This document shows positions 46,310-57,182 of a stretch of DNA of 64,000 bases, one piece after another. A model generated the notes under the pieces. That model saw nothing but the letters and a program-made list of their open reading frames with translations, was not told where the DNA came from and did no database searches. The stretch covers positions 4,708,462 through 4,772,461 of the forward strand of contig NW_020313168.1 in the NCBI RefSeq assembly GCF_003265705.1. Reading direction: 5' to 3'. The position numbers were made by a program, and so were the translations under genes. The stretch is from Callorhinus ursinus (lineage: Eukaryota > Chordata > Mammalia > Carnivora > Otariidae). The stretch's first letter is position 1. Each line of letters starts with the position of its first letter.

Positions 46310-47232
46310 GTCACCAGAATAACGCCCCCCTAAAGATGTCCATATCCTAATCTCTGGAACCTGTGAATATATTATGTTAGATTATATGATGATTAATTTT
46401 GTGTGTCAATTTTACTGGGCCACAGTGCCCAGACAGGCGGTCAAACATTATTCTGGATGTTTCTATGAGGCTGTTTTTGGATGAGATTAACATTTCAATA
46501 CGGAGACTTTGAGGAAAGCAGATTGCCCTCCAGGATGTGGGTGGGCCTCATCCAATCAGTTGAAGGCCTGCGTAGAACAAAAGACTGTCTTCCCTGAGAC
46601 AAAAAATTCTGCCCACGGGCAGAACTATAATAACATCAGCTCTTCCCTGGGTCTCCAGCTGCAGATTTTTGCACAGCCTCTGCAATCATGTGAGCCAATT
46701 CTTAAAATAAATCTCTTTCTCTTTACATGTATATGTAGACATCTATATGTCAGAAGAACACACCTGTTTCTCTGGAGAACCCGGACTGATACACATGGCA
46801 GGGAAGAATGAAGGTTGCAGAATTTAAATGTTCATCAGCTGACCTGAAAATAGGGAGATCATCTTGGACTATCTGGTGGGTATGATGTAATCCCGGAGGT
46901 CCTATATGCAGAAGGAGGAGGCAGGAGGGTCAGCGTCAGAGTGATAAGATGTGAGAAAGAGTCCACTGGCCAGTGCTGGCTTTGAAGATGGAGGAAGGGG
47001 CCACAAGCCAAGGGACGCAGGTGGTCCCTAGCAGGTGGAAAAGGCAAGGACATGAACTCTCCCCCAGAGTCTCCAGAGGAGCGTGGCCCTGCTGACACCT
47101 TATTTTAGCCGTGAGACCCATTATGGACTTTGACTGAAAAATAATACATAATAATAATAAAATAATACATTAGTGTTGTTTTGTGATGCTGAGTTTGTGG
47201 GCACTGGTTACTGCAATGATAGGAAATTAATA
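46310..47232 (+). mobile_element. MLT1-like LTR split by another LTR-like repeat
   Basis: The left part (46310-46380) has AAAGATGTCCATATCCTAATC and GAACCTGTGAATATATTATG. The right part (46799-47232) has TGCTGGCTTTGAAGATGGAG, CCTGCTGACACCTTATTTTAG and a 3' end GGAAATTAATACTCAG. Confidence 0.75.
46380..46798 (+). mobile_element. Dispersed LTR-like repeat, copy 2, nested in the MLT1-like LTR
   Basis: ATGATTAATTTTGTGTGTCAA, CAAACATTATTCTGGATGTT, GGGCCTCATCCAATCAGTTG and a 3' end GGAGAACCCGGACTGATACA. It lies wholly between the halves of the MLT1-like LTR. Confidence 0.7.
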
Positions 47233-47363
47233 CTCAGATGTATTATCTGCACTTCCCTACCTGTTGGGCTGAAGCTCAGACAGCTGACTACTCAGGGTCA
47301 CAGCTAGTGACAAGTGCCAAAGACAGGGTTTGACCCCAGGGTTGGCTGATTCCAAGGCCCAAG

Positions 47364-47366
<3 letters not shown>

Positions 47367-47409
<43 letters not shown>
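47367..47409 (+). repeat. (GT)n microsatellite
   Basis: An uninterrupted GT run of about 21 units. Confidence 0.97.
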
Positions 47410-47410
<1 letters not shown>

Positions 47411-47517
47411 ATGTGCGTACATTTCTTCCAGAAGAGAAGCCACTTTTTAAATGTAAGCCTCCCTTTGGAAGGTTGCCAACTTAATCCCATATCAGTCTAG
47501 GTAACTGGAAAGCTTTT

Positions 47518-47633
47518 TTTTTTTTCCAAAAGATTTTATTTTTAAGTAATCTCTACACCCAACGTGGGGCTTGAACTCACAACCCCAAGATCAAGAGTTG
47601 GATGCTCTTCCACTGAGCCAGCCAGGTGCCCCA
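47518..47633 (-). mobile_element. Old-type SINEC
   Basis: Reverse copy: AAGTAATCTCTACACCCAAC, TGGGGCTTGAACTCACAACC and GAGCCAGCCAGGTGCCCC. Same subfamily as 37357-37440. Confidence 0.9.
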
Positions 47634-49094
47634 TGGAAAGTTCTTCTTTATAAAACACCAGAAAATAAAAGAAACACCACAAACAGCAGGGTCCAGGTGA
47701 AGGCAGAGCTGGGCTTGCAGGAAGGAGGGGTACGCCCCAGAGGCCCAAAAGAACCCAGAGATTTGAAAGCCAGATGGTGAGTGTGTGAGTGTGGCCATGT
47801 AGGCCCCGGGACCAGTGGTTTGAATGTTGCTCCCTCCATGGGGATGAAGGGTGTGGCCTTGAGGTCGGAGTGGAGAACCAAGACCCTTGCGGACTACAGC
47901 CTCGTGAAAGGAGAAAGCAGAAAACATGCAGAGTTCCTGAACAGCGAGGCAAGTAGGCTGGTCTGTTTTGGTGGAAGAGGCGAAACAGGGAGACGTGCAG
48001 GCCGAGGTGTTTCCAGAATTGCTGAACAAGAAGCATCATCAGATTCAGGAAGCCCAGTGAACCCCAGCAGGCCCAGGCTGGACACTGGTGCCCAAGACAC
48101 AGGCTTTGGATGGGAAGCTTTGCACCCTCTGGGCCAAGTGTCACAGCAAACACTTGTGCTGGGGGGAATGTTTGTTGAATGAATGAGTGATGGGGAGAAG
48201 GAACAAGATGAGAAATGAGACACAGATCCAGCTGTAGATAAGGCTAGGAATTCACAACCTCTACCCGCCCCTCCACTCCTACCTTCTGAGGACCCCAGAA
48301 TGAGGTGGGCACAGGTGAGGGATTCTAAGGGATCGAGGGGCCGTAGGGCAAGGGTAGGGAGCATCTGGGGGCGTCCCGTGGGCTCCCAAGGAGCCCTCAC
48401 TGCCTTGCCCCAGCCTGAAACTCCAAAAGCCAAACGCCCAAGCCCATGCCAGCCCCGGGGACCCCAACAGAGAGTCTGCAAGGGGGAGGCGGCTGGTGGC
48501 CAGGCCTGGGCGGCTGGGGCCAGGGCAGGCAGCTGAGACTTGACCGGGAAACACATGGCCTCTGTTCTGCTCACTTCACCCTCAATGTGGGAAGAACCAG
48601 CCGCACTGTTTCTCCAGCATCACGAGTCTCTTGAGCCCAATATTCAAATATGTGCAGAAGTTAGGGCTGGGCTATTTTTAGCAGAGTCAGAGGGAGATGA
48701 TCTAAGGCTGAATCAGCACGAGGGTGACAGTCCCAGAATCCCCCCTGGGAAGTTGGGCTCTAGGCCCGTCCCCCTCCTGCTCCCAGGGCCTGGGTGCTGT
48801 TCCCAGGGGCCCCGGGGCCCGTGTTTGGGTGTTTGTGTGTGTCTGGAGGGGAGGGTGGCATGGTCCGCACTCAGCCTGCAGCCCTGGGCCAGCCTTCTTG
48901 GAACTTTTATAGAGTGAGCACCACCATGCTCTTCTGAGAAAAGATGGTCTGGGCTTTGTTCTGGGGACCAATGGCCTGGCCGGGGGGCCATTCAGCTCAT
49001 GACCCTGGGGACACTCAGCTCAGGCCTCTGGGCTGGTGGTTACCTCCCTCTTCTGTGATGATCCTTAAAGGCAGCAGAAATCTGACCCCTTCCG
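47634..49094. other. Intergenic, nothing recognised
   Basis: GC-rich. A 226-codon minus frame (48574-47894) has no domain and no splice context. Confidence 0.4.
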
Positions 49095-49503
49095 TATTGG
49101 TTCCTGTGGCTGTGGTAATAAATTATCACAAACTTGGGGGCTTAAAACAACAGAAATGTATTCTCTCAGTTCTGGAGGTCTGTGCCCCCTCGGAAGGCTG
49201 GGGGGAGGCTCCTTCCCGGCCCCTCCGAGTCTCTGGTCGCCCGTAGCCCGTGGGCATCAGCTGCTGTCTCACTGCATCATGCCTGTCTCCGCCTCTGTCT
49301 GCACACGGCCTTCTCCCCGGGGTGTGTCTGGGTCCAAGTGTCCCTCTCGCTCTAAGGACCCCTGTCATTGGACTCGGGGCTTACCCCAATCCAGTAGGAC
49401 CTCATCTTCATTAATTACATCTGCAAAGATTCTCTTTCCCACGAAGGTCACATTCACAGGTGCTGGAGGGCAGGACTTTGACATATTTTGGGGGGGACAC
49501 TAC
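49095..49503 (-). mobile_element. ERVL-MaLR-type LTR
   Basis: Reverse blocks: AATAAATTATCACAAACTTGG, GGCTTAAAACAACAGAAATG, AGTTCTGGAGGTCTG and TACATCTGCAAAGATTCTC. Confidence 0.8.
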
Positions 49504-50071
49504 AACCCCCACCACTTGCCATCTCATTCTTTCCAGGAAGGCCCTCCAGGCTTGGGTGTCAGAATATCTGGCGTCCGTTCTGGGCAGCTGCAGGCCTGGA
49601 GCCTGACGGTTCTCATCTGCGGGGGAGGGGTGAGGAGCTCCTTGAGCCCCGAGCACCTGGAGGCGGTCCTGAGCCTCACAGCCTAGCCGCCCCCAGCCGC
49701 TCACACCTGCTTCATCTCCCTGCTTGCACCTGGACCTGGACCTGCCCAACCTGGTTTCTTCCGCAACCCCACTGGGTCCTAGGATCATTTCCCTCACCTG
49801 ATGCAGGAAGAACTGAAGTGCAGTCAGGTGGGGTCCCGCAGCAGCAGGTTGGGGTTTTGAGGGGTCTTTGGGGTTAGCCGAAGGGAAGGGGGGCAACCAC
49901 GGTGCCAGGACGTTTTGCCAGGGAAGGCAAATCCACCAGGTTCGGCTCTGCTTCCAGCCCCGCCCGGCCCAGCCCCCGCTAGGAGGGTACCTTGGTGACC
50001 AAGAGAACAAACCAAATTGGCAATGCCTCCCAGGCCTCTGCGGACACCAGAGGGGACCTTGTGTGGTAGGA
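49504..50071. other. Intergenic, nothing recognised
   Basis: GC-rich, no supported exon. Confidence 0.4.
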
Positions 50072-50623
50072 TGTGTGTCCCTGAGTGCCCACGGTTCTTG
50101 GTCGCGCGGCTTCCAAGAACGAAGAGGTAGACCGGACGAGAGTCGTGGGCAGCGAAGCAACGTGTATTGAGCAAGAGTACAAAGCTCTCGGAGAGGGAGG
50201 GAGGCCCGAGTGGGTTGCCCCGGGAGCTTCTAAGTTCAGGGGTTTTTATGAGCTCTTTTGTGGAACTTTCTTAAGCAATCAGGGTGTGCTGAGTCCTGCC
50301 AATCAGGGCTTTGGTCACGTATCTGTCTACCTATCAGGTTCATGTCCACGTGCTGATGGTCTTTTTTTGTTGACATCTGGTGGCTTAGGTCTTACCTGCT
50401 CTTTGCCCACGACATTGACAAATGCTTTTGGGGTTCATTGTCTTATTTTAGGTCGTTTTGCAGAAGTCATTTCTGCAAAGGCTGCAAAGCAGAATGTCAG
50501 TGTAGTCCTGCCTAAGCTGCAAAACAGAATGCCAGTGCCGTTTCATCTCAGCTTTCCTGACTCCATATTTTCTTGTTGGGGACTCTGGCCCTGACTCCCT
50601 AACTGTCCAACTCACTCCTAACA
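50072..50623 (-). mobile_element. Solitary ERV LTR
   Basis: On the minus strand it starts TGTTAGGAGTGAGTTGG and ends with a retroviral R-U5-like region (GCTTCGCTGCCCACGACTCT, then GTCTACCTCTTCG). The poly(A) signal position reads AATACA (50163-50168), a one-base change from AATAAA. No target duplication was found and no viral genes adjoin. Confidence 0.65.
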
Positions 50624-51390
50624 CCTGCCCCCTCTGCTGCCCTCCAGCCTCCCTGATTCTGGGGAAGGATGCTGGTCAATAGCCTCCCAGGGCTCTCTTC
50701 TGCTCTTGAACTTGGGACTGTCTTGGAGTCAGCTGAGGCCCGTGTGCCTTCTTTGCCCCAGGCTGGACCCGGCCTCCTCCCTTCTCACCCTGGGCCATCA
50801 AGATCGGAAGGAAGGGCAGGGTTTCAAATGCTACATGCAGGCAGGTCCTCAACCGGACCAGACCTTTTGAGAGCTGAGCTGGGAGGTGGGGGAGCAGAGA
50901 GGAGCTACCCTGTCTTAATGTCAGCCCAGTGGTTCACATCAGACGCTCAGCAGAAACACCAGGAGGAGAGCTTGTTAAAACTTCAGATGCCCACTCCTGC
51001 TCAGAGTTGTAGGGTTCATGGGATTGCGGGCAGCCAGGATGGGGGGGGGTGGCTGACTCTCCCCAGGTGATTCCAGAGGCTGGTGAGGGACTTCATCAGA
51101 CCTGTTACGTCACCTGTAAGCAGGGAGGGGTGGGGGGAGAGTGACGTCACCTGCAGGATGGTGGAGAGGCCAGCCTGGGCTTGTTATCTCCTCTGCTGTT
51201 CGGTGACGGGTGGGGGGCAGCACGCTGAAGAGGGGGGGGCCTCGTGCTGGTCCAGGGCGGAGAGGGCAGAGAACCCACAGCCTCCCCCAAGCATCTGGGG
51301 TCTGCTTCTCCTTCTCTTCCTACCAGCCAGCGCCCCCCACCCTCTGCCCCCACCCCACCTGAGTTCAAAGCTTGCCAGGACTCAGAAGTA
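50624..51390. other. Intergenic, nothing recognised
   Basis: GC-rich with G-runs near 51040 and 51228. No exon is supported. Confidence 0.4.
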
Positions 51391-52000
51391 GGCTCCTATG
51401 CAAAGAACTCTTAAAACCCAACAATAACATTTACAACGACGTGGTTGGAACTAGAGGGTATTACACTAAGCGAAAAAAGTCACTCAGAGAAAGACAAGTA
51501 TCATATGATCTCACTGATAAGTAGAATTTGAGAAACAAGACAGAGGATCATACGGGAAGGGAGGGGAAAATGAAATGAGATGAAACCAGAGAGGGAGACA
51601 AACCGTAAGAGACTCTTAATCTCAGCAAACAAACTGAGGGTTGCTGGAGTCGGGCGGGGGTAGGGGGGAGGGATGGGGTGGCTGGGTGATGGACACTGGG
51701 GAGGGTATGTGTTGCAGTGAGCACTGTGAATTGTGTAAGACTGATGAATCACAGAACTGTACCCCTGAAACAAATAATACATTATAGGTTAATAAAAAGA
51801 AAAACAGAAACAAAAAAACCCAACAATAAGAAACAAACAATTGATTAGAACTGGGCAGAAGACCTGAAGAGACCCCTCATAGGTGTCTTGCTGATGGCAA
51901 GTAAGCCTATGAAAAGATGCTCTGCATCCGATGCCATCGGGGAATTGCAAATGAAAAATGAATTAAAAATAGATGGAACACCGAATGGTACCCGCGGGGT
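51391..52000 (+). mobile_element. Old L1 ORF2 fragment, host of a younger L1 piece
   Basis: CTATGCAAAGAACTCTTAAAAC lies to the left, and AAACAATTGATTAGAACTGGG with GCCTATGAAAAGATGCTCTG to the right. They are consecutive ORF2 segments parted by the younger insert. Confidence 0.8.
51428..51815 (+). mobile_element. 5'-truncated L1 3' end
   Basis: It carries the last ORF2 codons and a single 3'UTR with CAGTGAGCACTGTGAATTGT and ACCCCTGAAACAAATAATAC. The duplication AACCCAACAATAA flanks it (51415-51427 and about 51816-51828). Confidence 0.88.
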
Positions 52001-52149
52001 CGAGACCAATGGTTCACAAGGTGGGCCCTGGGCTGCAGAAGGAGCATCCCCGAGCAGAACCCCTGGCCAGAAGGAAGTCCCGGCTCACAGATCTGCAGAT
52101 CACAGAACTGCAAGCAGAGCTGCAGGCGGGGCACCAGGCTGGGCTGTCA

Positions 52150-52330
52150 CCCTTTTGGGTCATTTGATCCTCATAGCAACTTTGAAATGATTCCCCCCTT
52201 GCCCATCTCACTGCTTTTAAGCTGTGTGCCCTTGGGCAAGTTACTTAAACTCTCTGTGCCTCCGTTTTCTCAACTGTAAAGGGGAATATACGCCCAGTAA
52301 GCATTAGCTAGGATTTATCTTGATCTGGCT
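52150..52330 (+). repeat. MIR relic
   Basis: GCTGTGTGCCCTTGGGCAAG, TTACTTAAACTCTCTGTGCC and TCAACTGTAAAGG are the MIR core in the forward sense. Confidence 0.8.
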
Positions 52331-52634
52331 CAGGCTCTTATCAAAATACATTTGTGCTCTCTGACCTCACAGAGGCCAGCCTGAGGTGAAATGAAGTGGG
52401 GACAGCCCGGCTCGTCAAGCAGGGTCCCTGGAGCCACGGTGCGGAGGCTGGGGGGCCCCTGCAGGGACTGCCCTTGGGCAGCCTGACCCAGAGAGCTCCA
52501 GCCTTGCAGACCCAGGCACCCTGTGTGCGCCGAATGACAATATGCAGCAGGGGCCGGGGCACCAAGATAGACACCCCCCCGCCCAGGGCGTCCCAGGAAA
52601 AGATGAGAAACAGCACACGCCTCCTCTGCACCTC

Positions 52635-53978
52635 ACATCCCAATAAAATATTTATTATTTCAAGAAATAAATCTTTAAAAAAAGAGAGAGAGAAAAGAGT
52701 GTCTCTATTGCTTTCCCCCGACAGGTCAGGTCCTTGGTGACCACCGAGTTTCTGCCGCCGCAGGGGCCACCCAGGCCCGGAGAGGGGTCTTGGATGGGAG
52801 GGCCCCTGCTCAGCCCCACAAGGGCTGGCTCCCCTCTGCCAGCTCTCAGGGCCTGGGCTGCCTCCCTGGCAGGGTGGAGGGACAGGCCTGGCGGGGGGGG
52901 AGTTGCCTGGTGGGCGGCGGGTGGGATTATAAAATGGGGTGGGGTGGCAGTGTCTCTGAAGGCCCTACCAGTTTAAACAGGCAGGGCTCTGGGCACGGGG
53001 AGGAAGGGAAGGGGCATCCTGGGGCTGGGGCAGGCATACCATACAGAGATGACAGTCGGGTGCAGGGGTGGTTTGAGGCTGGAGGAAGCTGGAGGTGGGG
53101 ACGGGCAGCATCGAGGGGGTGGGGGCTACCTGGGAGCTAGTGGGCCTGGGACCCAGGAGCTGGGCTGGGCGTGCCATGGGGCCGAAGCTCCACCCCAAGC
53201 CTTTGCCGACACGAGATGCTGGGGGGTGGGGTTCCAGAGCCTGCTGGGCTGGGGACTGAGGCTCTGGGGACAAATCCACAGCCTGGAATCGCAGTCATGC
53301 CAAGATGAGTTTTGGGAGAAGCCCAAAGTGGAAAGAGCTGGAGCAAGCAGGAGAGGGGAAACAGTTCAACCCAGGAGCCAGGTGGCCCCCCACTCCTGCT
53401 GCGCCCCAAGTATAGAAGGGAGGGGGAGATGGCGAAGGCAGGAGGGGTGGGGCTGAGAGGAGGCATGAACAGTGTCCCCCAGTCCCTTGTTCCTTTTGTC
53501 CACACCCCAAACAACCACAGAGGGACAAGACCGACCCCTCACACATCACTCCCCTCTCCCTGGACCCTTCAGCGGGCCATCGGGCACACCGCCCCTGCTC
53601 CCTCCGCGTACATTCTGAGGCCCCATCCTGGGCCTAAGAAGGACCAGGGCCCTTAGTCTGGTCCAGAATTGGCCTTGCCCAAAGCAAGGGGCCTCTGACC
53701 ACCTGCTCCTGCCACTGGGGCCCCTGACCAATCCCAGAGCTGCTTGGCTACGACGCTGCCATGAGCCCCGGGACGAGGTCGAGGAGCCTGCCTGGGGTGG
53801 GCACTCGGCCCGTGGATGAGTGGCCCGCCCCTAATCCTGTGCACAGGTCTGCTCTGCCCACTTCCGGGCCAAAGAAGAAGCTCCAGCGCAGGGGCGTCGA
53901 GGGGAGGGCGGGTCGCTGGAGCTCAGAATCTGCTGGTGCTTTCTCCGGCGGCAGGGAGGGCCAGACGGGTGGGCGCCC
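52635..53978 (-). other. MGAT5B: MGAT5B 3'UTR (approximate 3' end)
   Basis: The minus-strand sequence from the stop codon to the poly(A) signal is about 1.34 kb, GC-rich and without a recognisable SINE. The 3' end is set from AATAAA (52652-52657) with a GU-rich stretch beyond it; the exact cleavage site is inferred. Bases 53104-53192 are duplicated at 44301-44390. Confidence 0.75.
52652..52657 (-). promoter_or_regulatory. MGAT5B: Poly(A) signal AATAAA of MGAT5B
   Basis: TTTATT on the plus strand is AATAAA in the gene sense. A GTGTGCTGTT-type GU-rich element follows 30-45 bases further on, as expected downstream of a cleavage site. Confidence 0.7.
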
Positions 53979-54177
53979 TCAAAGACAGTCCTGGCACAAG
54001 GCCACCTGGCCCTTCCGGAAGTCTCGGCAGGGACAGAGCCGGTGGTACTTGGTGCTGGAGCCTGCACAGCTGAAGAGCAGAGGCTCCTTCTGCAGGAAGC
54101 ACTCGCGGCCGGGCTGGGCGAAGGCCGGGTACAGGTGGTTCATCTCTGACTCGGTGCTGTCACAGGGCACCTGCAGC
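53979..54177 (-). CDS. MGAT5B: MGAT5B terminal coding exon F
   Basis: The acceptor CTGTCCAG precedes G CTG CAG GTG CCC. With the two carried-over bases this reads KLQVPCDSTESEMNHL and continues to the cysteine-rich end CPCRDFRKGQVALCQDCL and TGA. A competing CTGCAG six bases downstream is rejected because it would break the frame. The upstream intron is 498 bp. An open frame on the opposite strand across this exon has no gene-like features. Confidence 0.95.
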
Positions 54178-57142
54178 CTGGACAGGCACCGCGGGCACTG
54201 GTCACGGCCCCAGCCTGGGACCGCCCCCTCCCCTCCCCGGCCCATCCCATCCCCAAGCAGGGAAGATGTCTCTAGGGGGCACCAGGCCAAAGCCCGGGCC
54301 GCAGCTCCTTCTCCCGGCTGTGAGAGAGGAGGACAGGTGGGGAGCTGGGCTGAGCTGCAAGCTGACCCACTGGGAGGAACCCTGGGCCTAGAAGATGCTG
54401 GGACAGGCTCGGCAGAGGCTGAGGGAGGGGTGGGGGTGGGCGGGGATTGGCAGGGCCTGAGGCTTCACCAAGAGGGTGGCAGCCGTGACATGGACACCTG
54501 TCCAGAAGGTCCCTTCTGGGATCATCCTGACTCACGGGGGAGCATTAAACCCCCCACCGCGGGCAGGGCTGAGGGCAGGGCAGTTATGGGGTGACGAGCT
54601 GCAGGTAAGTGAGGCTGGGCCAGCCCAGGAAGGCGGGCAGGGGGGCAGGGGGGCGGGGGGGGGAGGCTCACTTACTTCTGGAAGGCGTCCTGGCTGTTGA
54701 GGAAGGGGAAGAAGGAGGGCTCACAAACCAGCCCGTGGTCCAGGCACGCGTCCGTGCAGGCCCTCCCAGCGGTGGCCAGCCAGGCCCGGAGGGAGTGTGC
54801 TGGGGGCCAGGCCCCGGGGGCGGAGCTGGCATTCTGGGTCCACTCCAGGTGGGTGGCATTGGGGGCCAGGACGAAGGGACTCAGTGGGGCCCGGGCCCCT
54901 GGTGGGGCAGGGCCTGGGGCTGCACAAAAGTCCTGGCAGGAGGAAAGCCACGTCAGCCGGGAAAGGGGACACAGATGCCACGGGCTGACACCGGGGGGGG
55001 CGTGGCCTTGGGGAAACAGAGGCTCAGAGAGGTCACAGAACCTGCTCAGGGCCTCAAAGCTGGATGGCAGAGGCAGAATTTGAACTCAGGCCAGCCTGAG
55101 AGCCACCCGCCCTGCACGGCCTCGCAGCCCATCATACTTCAGTTAGGCGCAGTTTCTACCCTGAAGCCCATGGGCCCTAGCGGCAGAGGGGCAACGGGCC
55201 GGGGCTGACCGGCGGGGCTCTCCCTCCCTGACCGGTCAGCTCCAGGAACCACCTGTGGGGCCCAACAAGTGTTTCTGTGAGCTTCATGATGACATCCCTG
55301 TGGCTGGCTGGGGGCTGAGATCCCGGGTTCTGGCCCTGACCCAACCCAGCCCTCCCTGCTGGGGGCCTCAGTGTTCCTGTCCATAAAGCAATGGTCTAGA
55401 GCCACTCTCCAGCCCTTAATGTTGGGGGACAAGGTGCAGACACAGGCCACAGCCCATCTGTCTGAATATCAAATGGTTAGAAAGCAACCGACACCTAGAA
55501 CTGCGGCCCAGTCAGGCCCTGCCCCTCCCAGCCATCCGCCCTAGAAGCCCCGAGCCTAGAAGAGCGGCTCAGATATCCTGGCCGGGAGGGGGAGGCGGGA
55601 CTCCTCCAGCGGCCCCTTCCCCTGGGTTCTCAGCACAGAGTCCTCATCTCCACCCAGTCTCACCTGCTCATCCCTAGGGGTGCGGTGGGGAGTGGGGGCT
55701 TTCCATACCCACCAGTCACTCAACCAGTTACCAAACTTTTAAGCAACTTCTTTATCAAAATAACAGTCTTTGTGTTTCTGTGTTGTGGTACTGGGCTGGG
55801 TTCTAGAGCTGGAGACCCAGAGCACCCCCCCTGCCCTGCCCTGCGCCCGCCAACCCACCCAGGCCCTGGTCTCCAAGCAGGAGGAGAGCAGGACGGCCCT
55901 GCATCTCCATCCCCACACTCGTGCATCCCCAGGGGAATGGAAACAGACAGGTGCAGGAGGAGCAGGAGTTTAAGGGGCACAGAGCCCTTGCAGAGAGAGC
56001 TTCCTCAGGCACTGGAGATGGCTAGGCCCCCTCCTCTGGTCTGATGGGGTTTCGGGTAGCCCCTCCCTCGCCCCCCCCCGCCCCTGGGGCAGAGAGCGGA
56101 GGGCCCACCTACTTGGTGCTGGATGTAGGCATGGATTCGCTCCAGCATCCCCTCACAGGTATACTCGTAGGGCAGGTAGGGGTCTACCTGTGGGAGAGAT
56201 GGGCAGACACATGGGGCAGGAGGCACCCCAGGCCCCCTTAGACCTGGCTGTTGCGGGGGGTGGAAATCTGGTGTGCCCAGGGAGTCCATCACCCCGTCTC
56301 CCCGGCCCCTCCACTCGGACCCCTGGTGCACCCTCCAGTGGCCCTGGGGGTCATCCCACTCCCTCCCGCCCTCTTCCCAGCTGCACTCCCCATCCCCTCC
56401 TGGGCTATGCTGCCTGCTCTTCCCACAGCCAACCAGATGGATTCACCCTCCCTTAGGTGACACCTCCTCCAGGAAGCAGTCCCTGAGCCCCAGGCCACCC
56501 ATTACAGGACCACTTTCTTTCGGGGCACCCGAGAATTCCTCCAGCACCTGTGTCATCATTTCTGATTTACCCCTCGTGTCTCCCGAGTTACAGGTCCCTT
56601 GAGAACTGGACTATGGCTCGTCTCGTCTACCACTGAGCCCACTGCCTGGCATAGTGCCCGGTATACAGTAGGTGCTCAGGAAATAGCATCTCCAGCTCTG
56701 CCTGTATTCTGCTCAGAACGAAGAATGTTCACGAAAAAGAACACAATGGCATCTCCCTGTCAGATGAAATGAGATGAATCGGTAAGGCTTCCTGCCCAGG
56801 CCACGCACCTGGGAAGGACCTAAGACACGCGTCCCCAGCAGAGGCCAGACCGTCCGTCTAAGTAGCTAACGGTTACACGGCAGCCTGCACTGGGGGTGGC
56901 TGGGAGCAGCTGGGTGGAGGAGCTGGGGACTGAAGAGCAAGGGGAATAGGGAGAAGCGTGAAAGGGGGTGTCCACCTACTGTAAGTCGGTACCCCACCAC
57001 CTCTGCACTCTTCTTAGCTGACCAGCCTCTCCCCGTTTACCCCGCCCAGTACACAGCCACCCTGGAGGAAACCCGTGGCTGGACAGGGACATGGGGATGA
57101 CCCGTCCCAGACTCAGACTGGGCCTTTGCCCTCCCTTCTCCC

Positions 57143-57182
<40 letters not shown>

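Noticed and set aside
47894..48574. 226-codon minus-strand frame
   Set aside because: GC-rich, low-information peptide without family resemblance or flanking splice sites.
54171..54176. Alternative acceptor CTGCAG for the last MGAT5B exon
   Set aside because: Using it breaks the frame with exon E. The CAG six bases upstream gives K-L-Q-V-P-C as in the known protein.
53761..54594. 277-codon plus-strand frame across the last MGAT5B exons
   Set aside because: It is antisense to a well-supported exon in GC-rich DNA where stop codons are scarce, and has no recognisable family.
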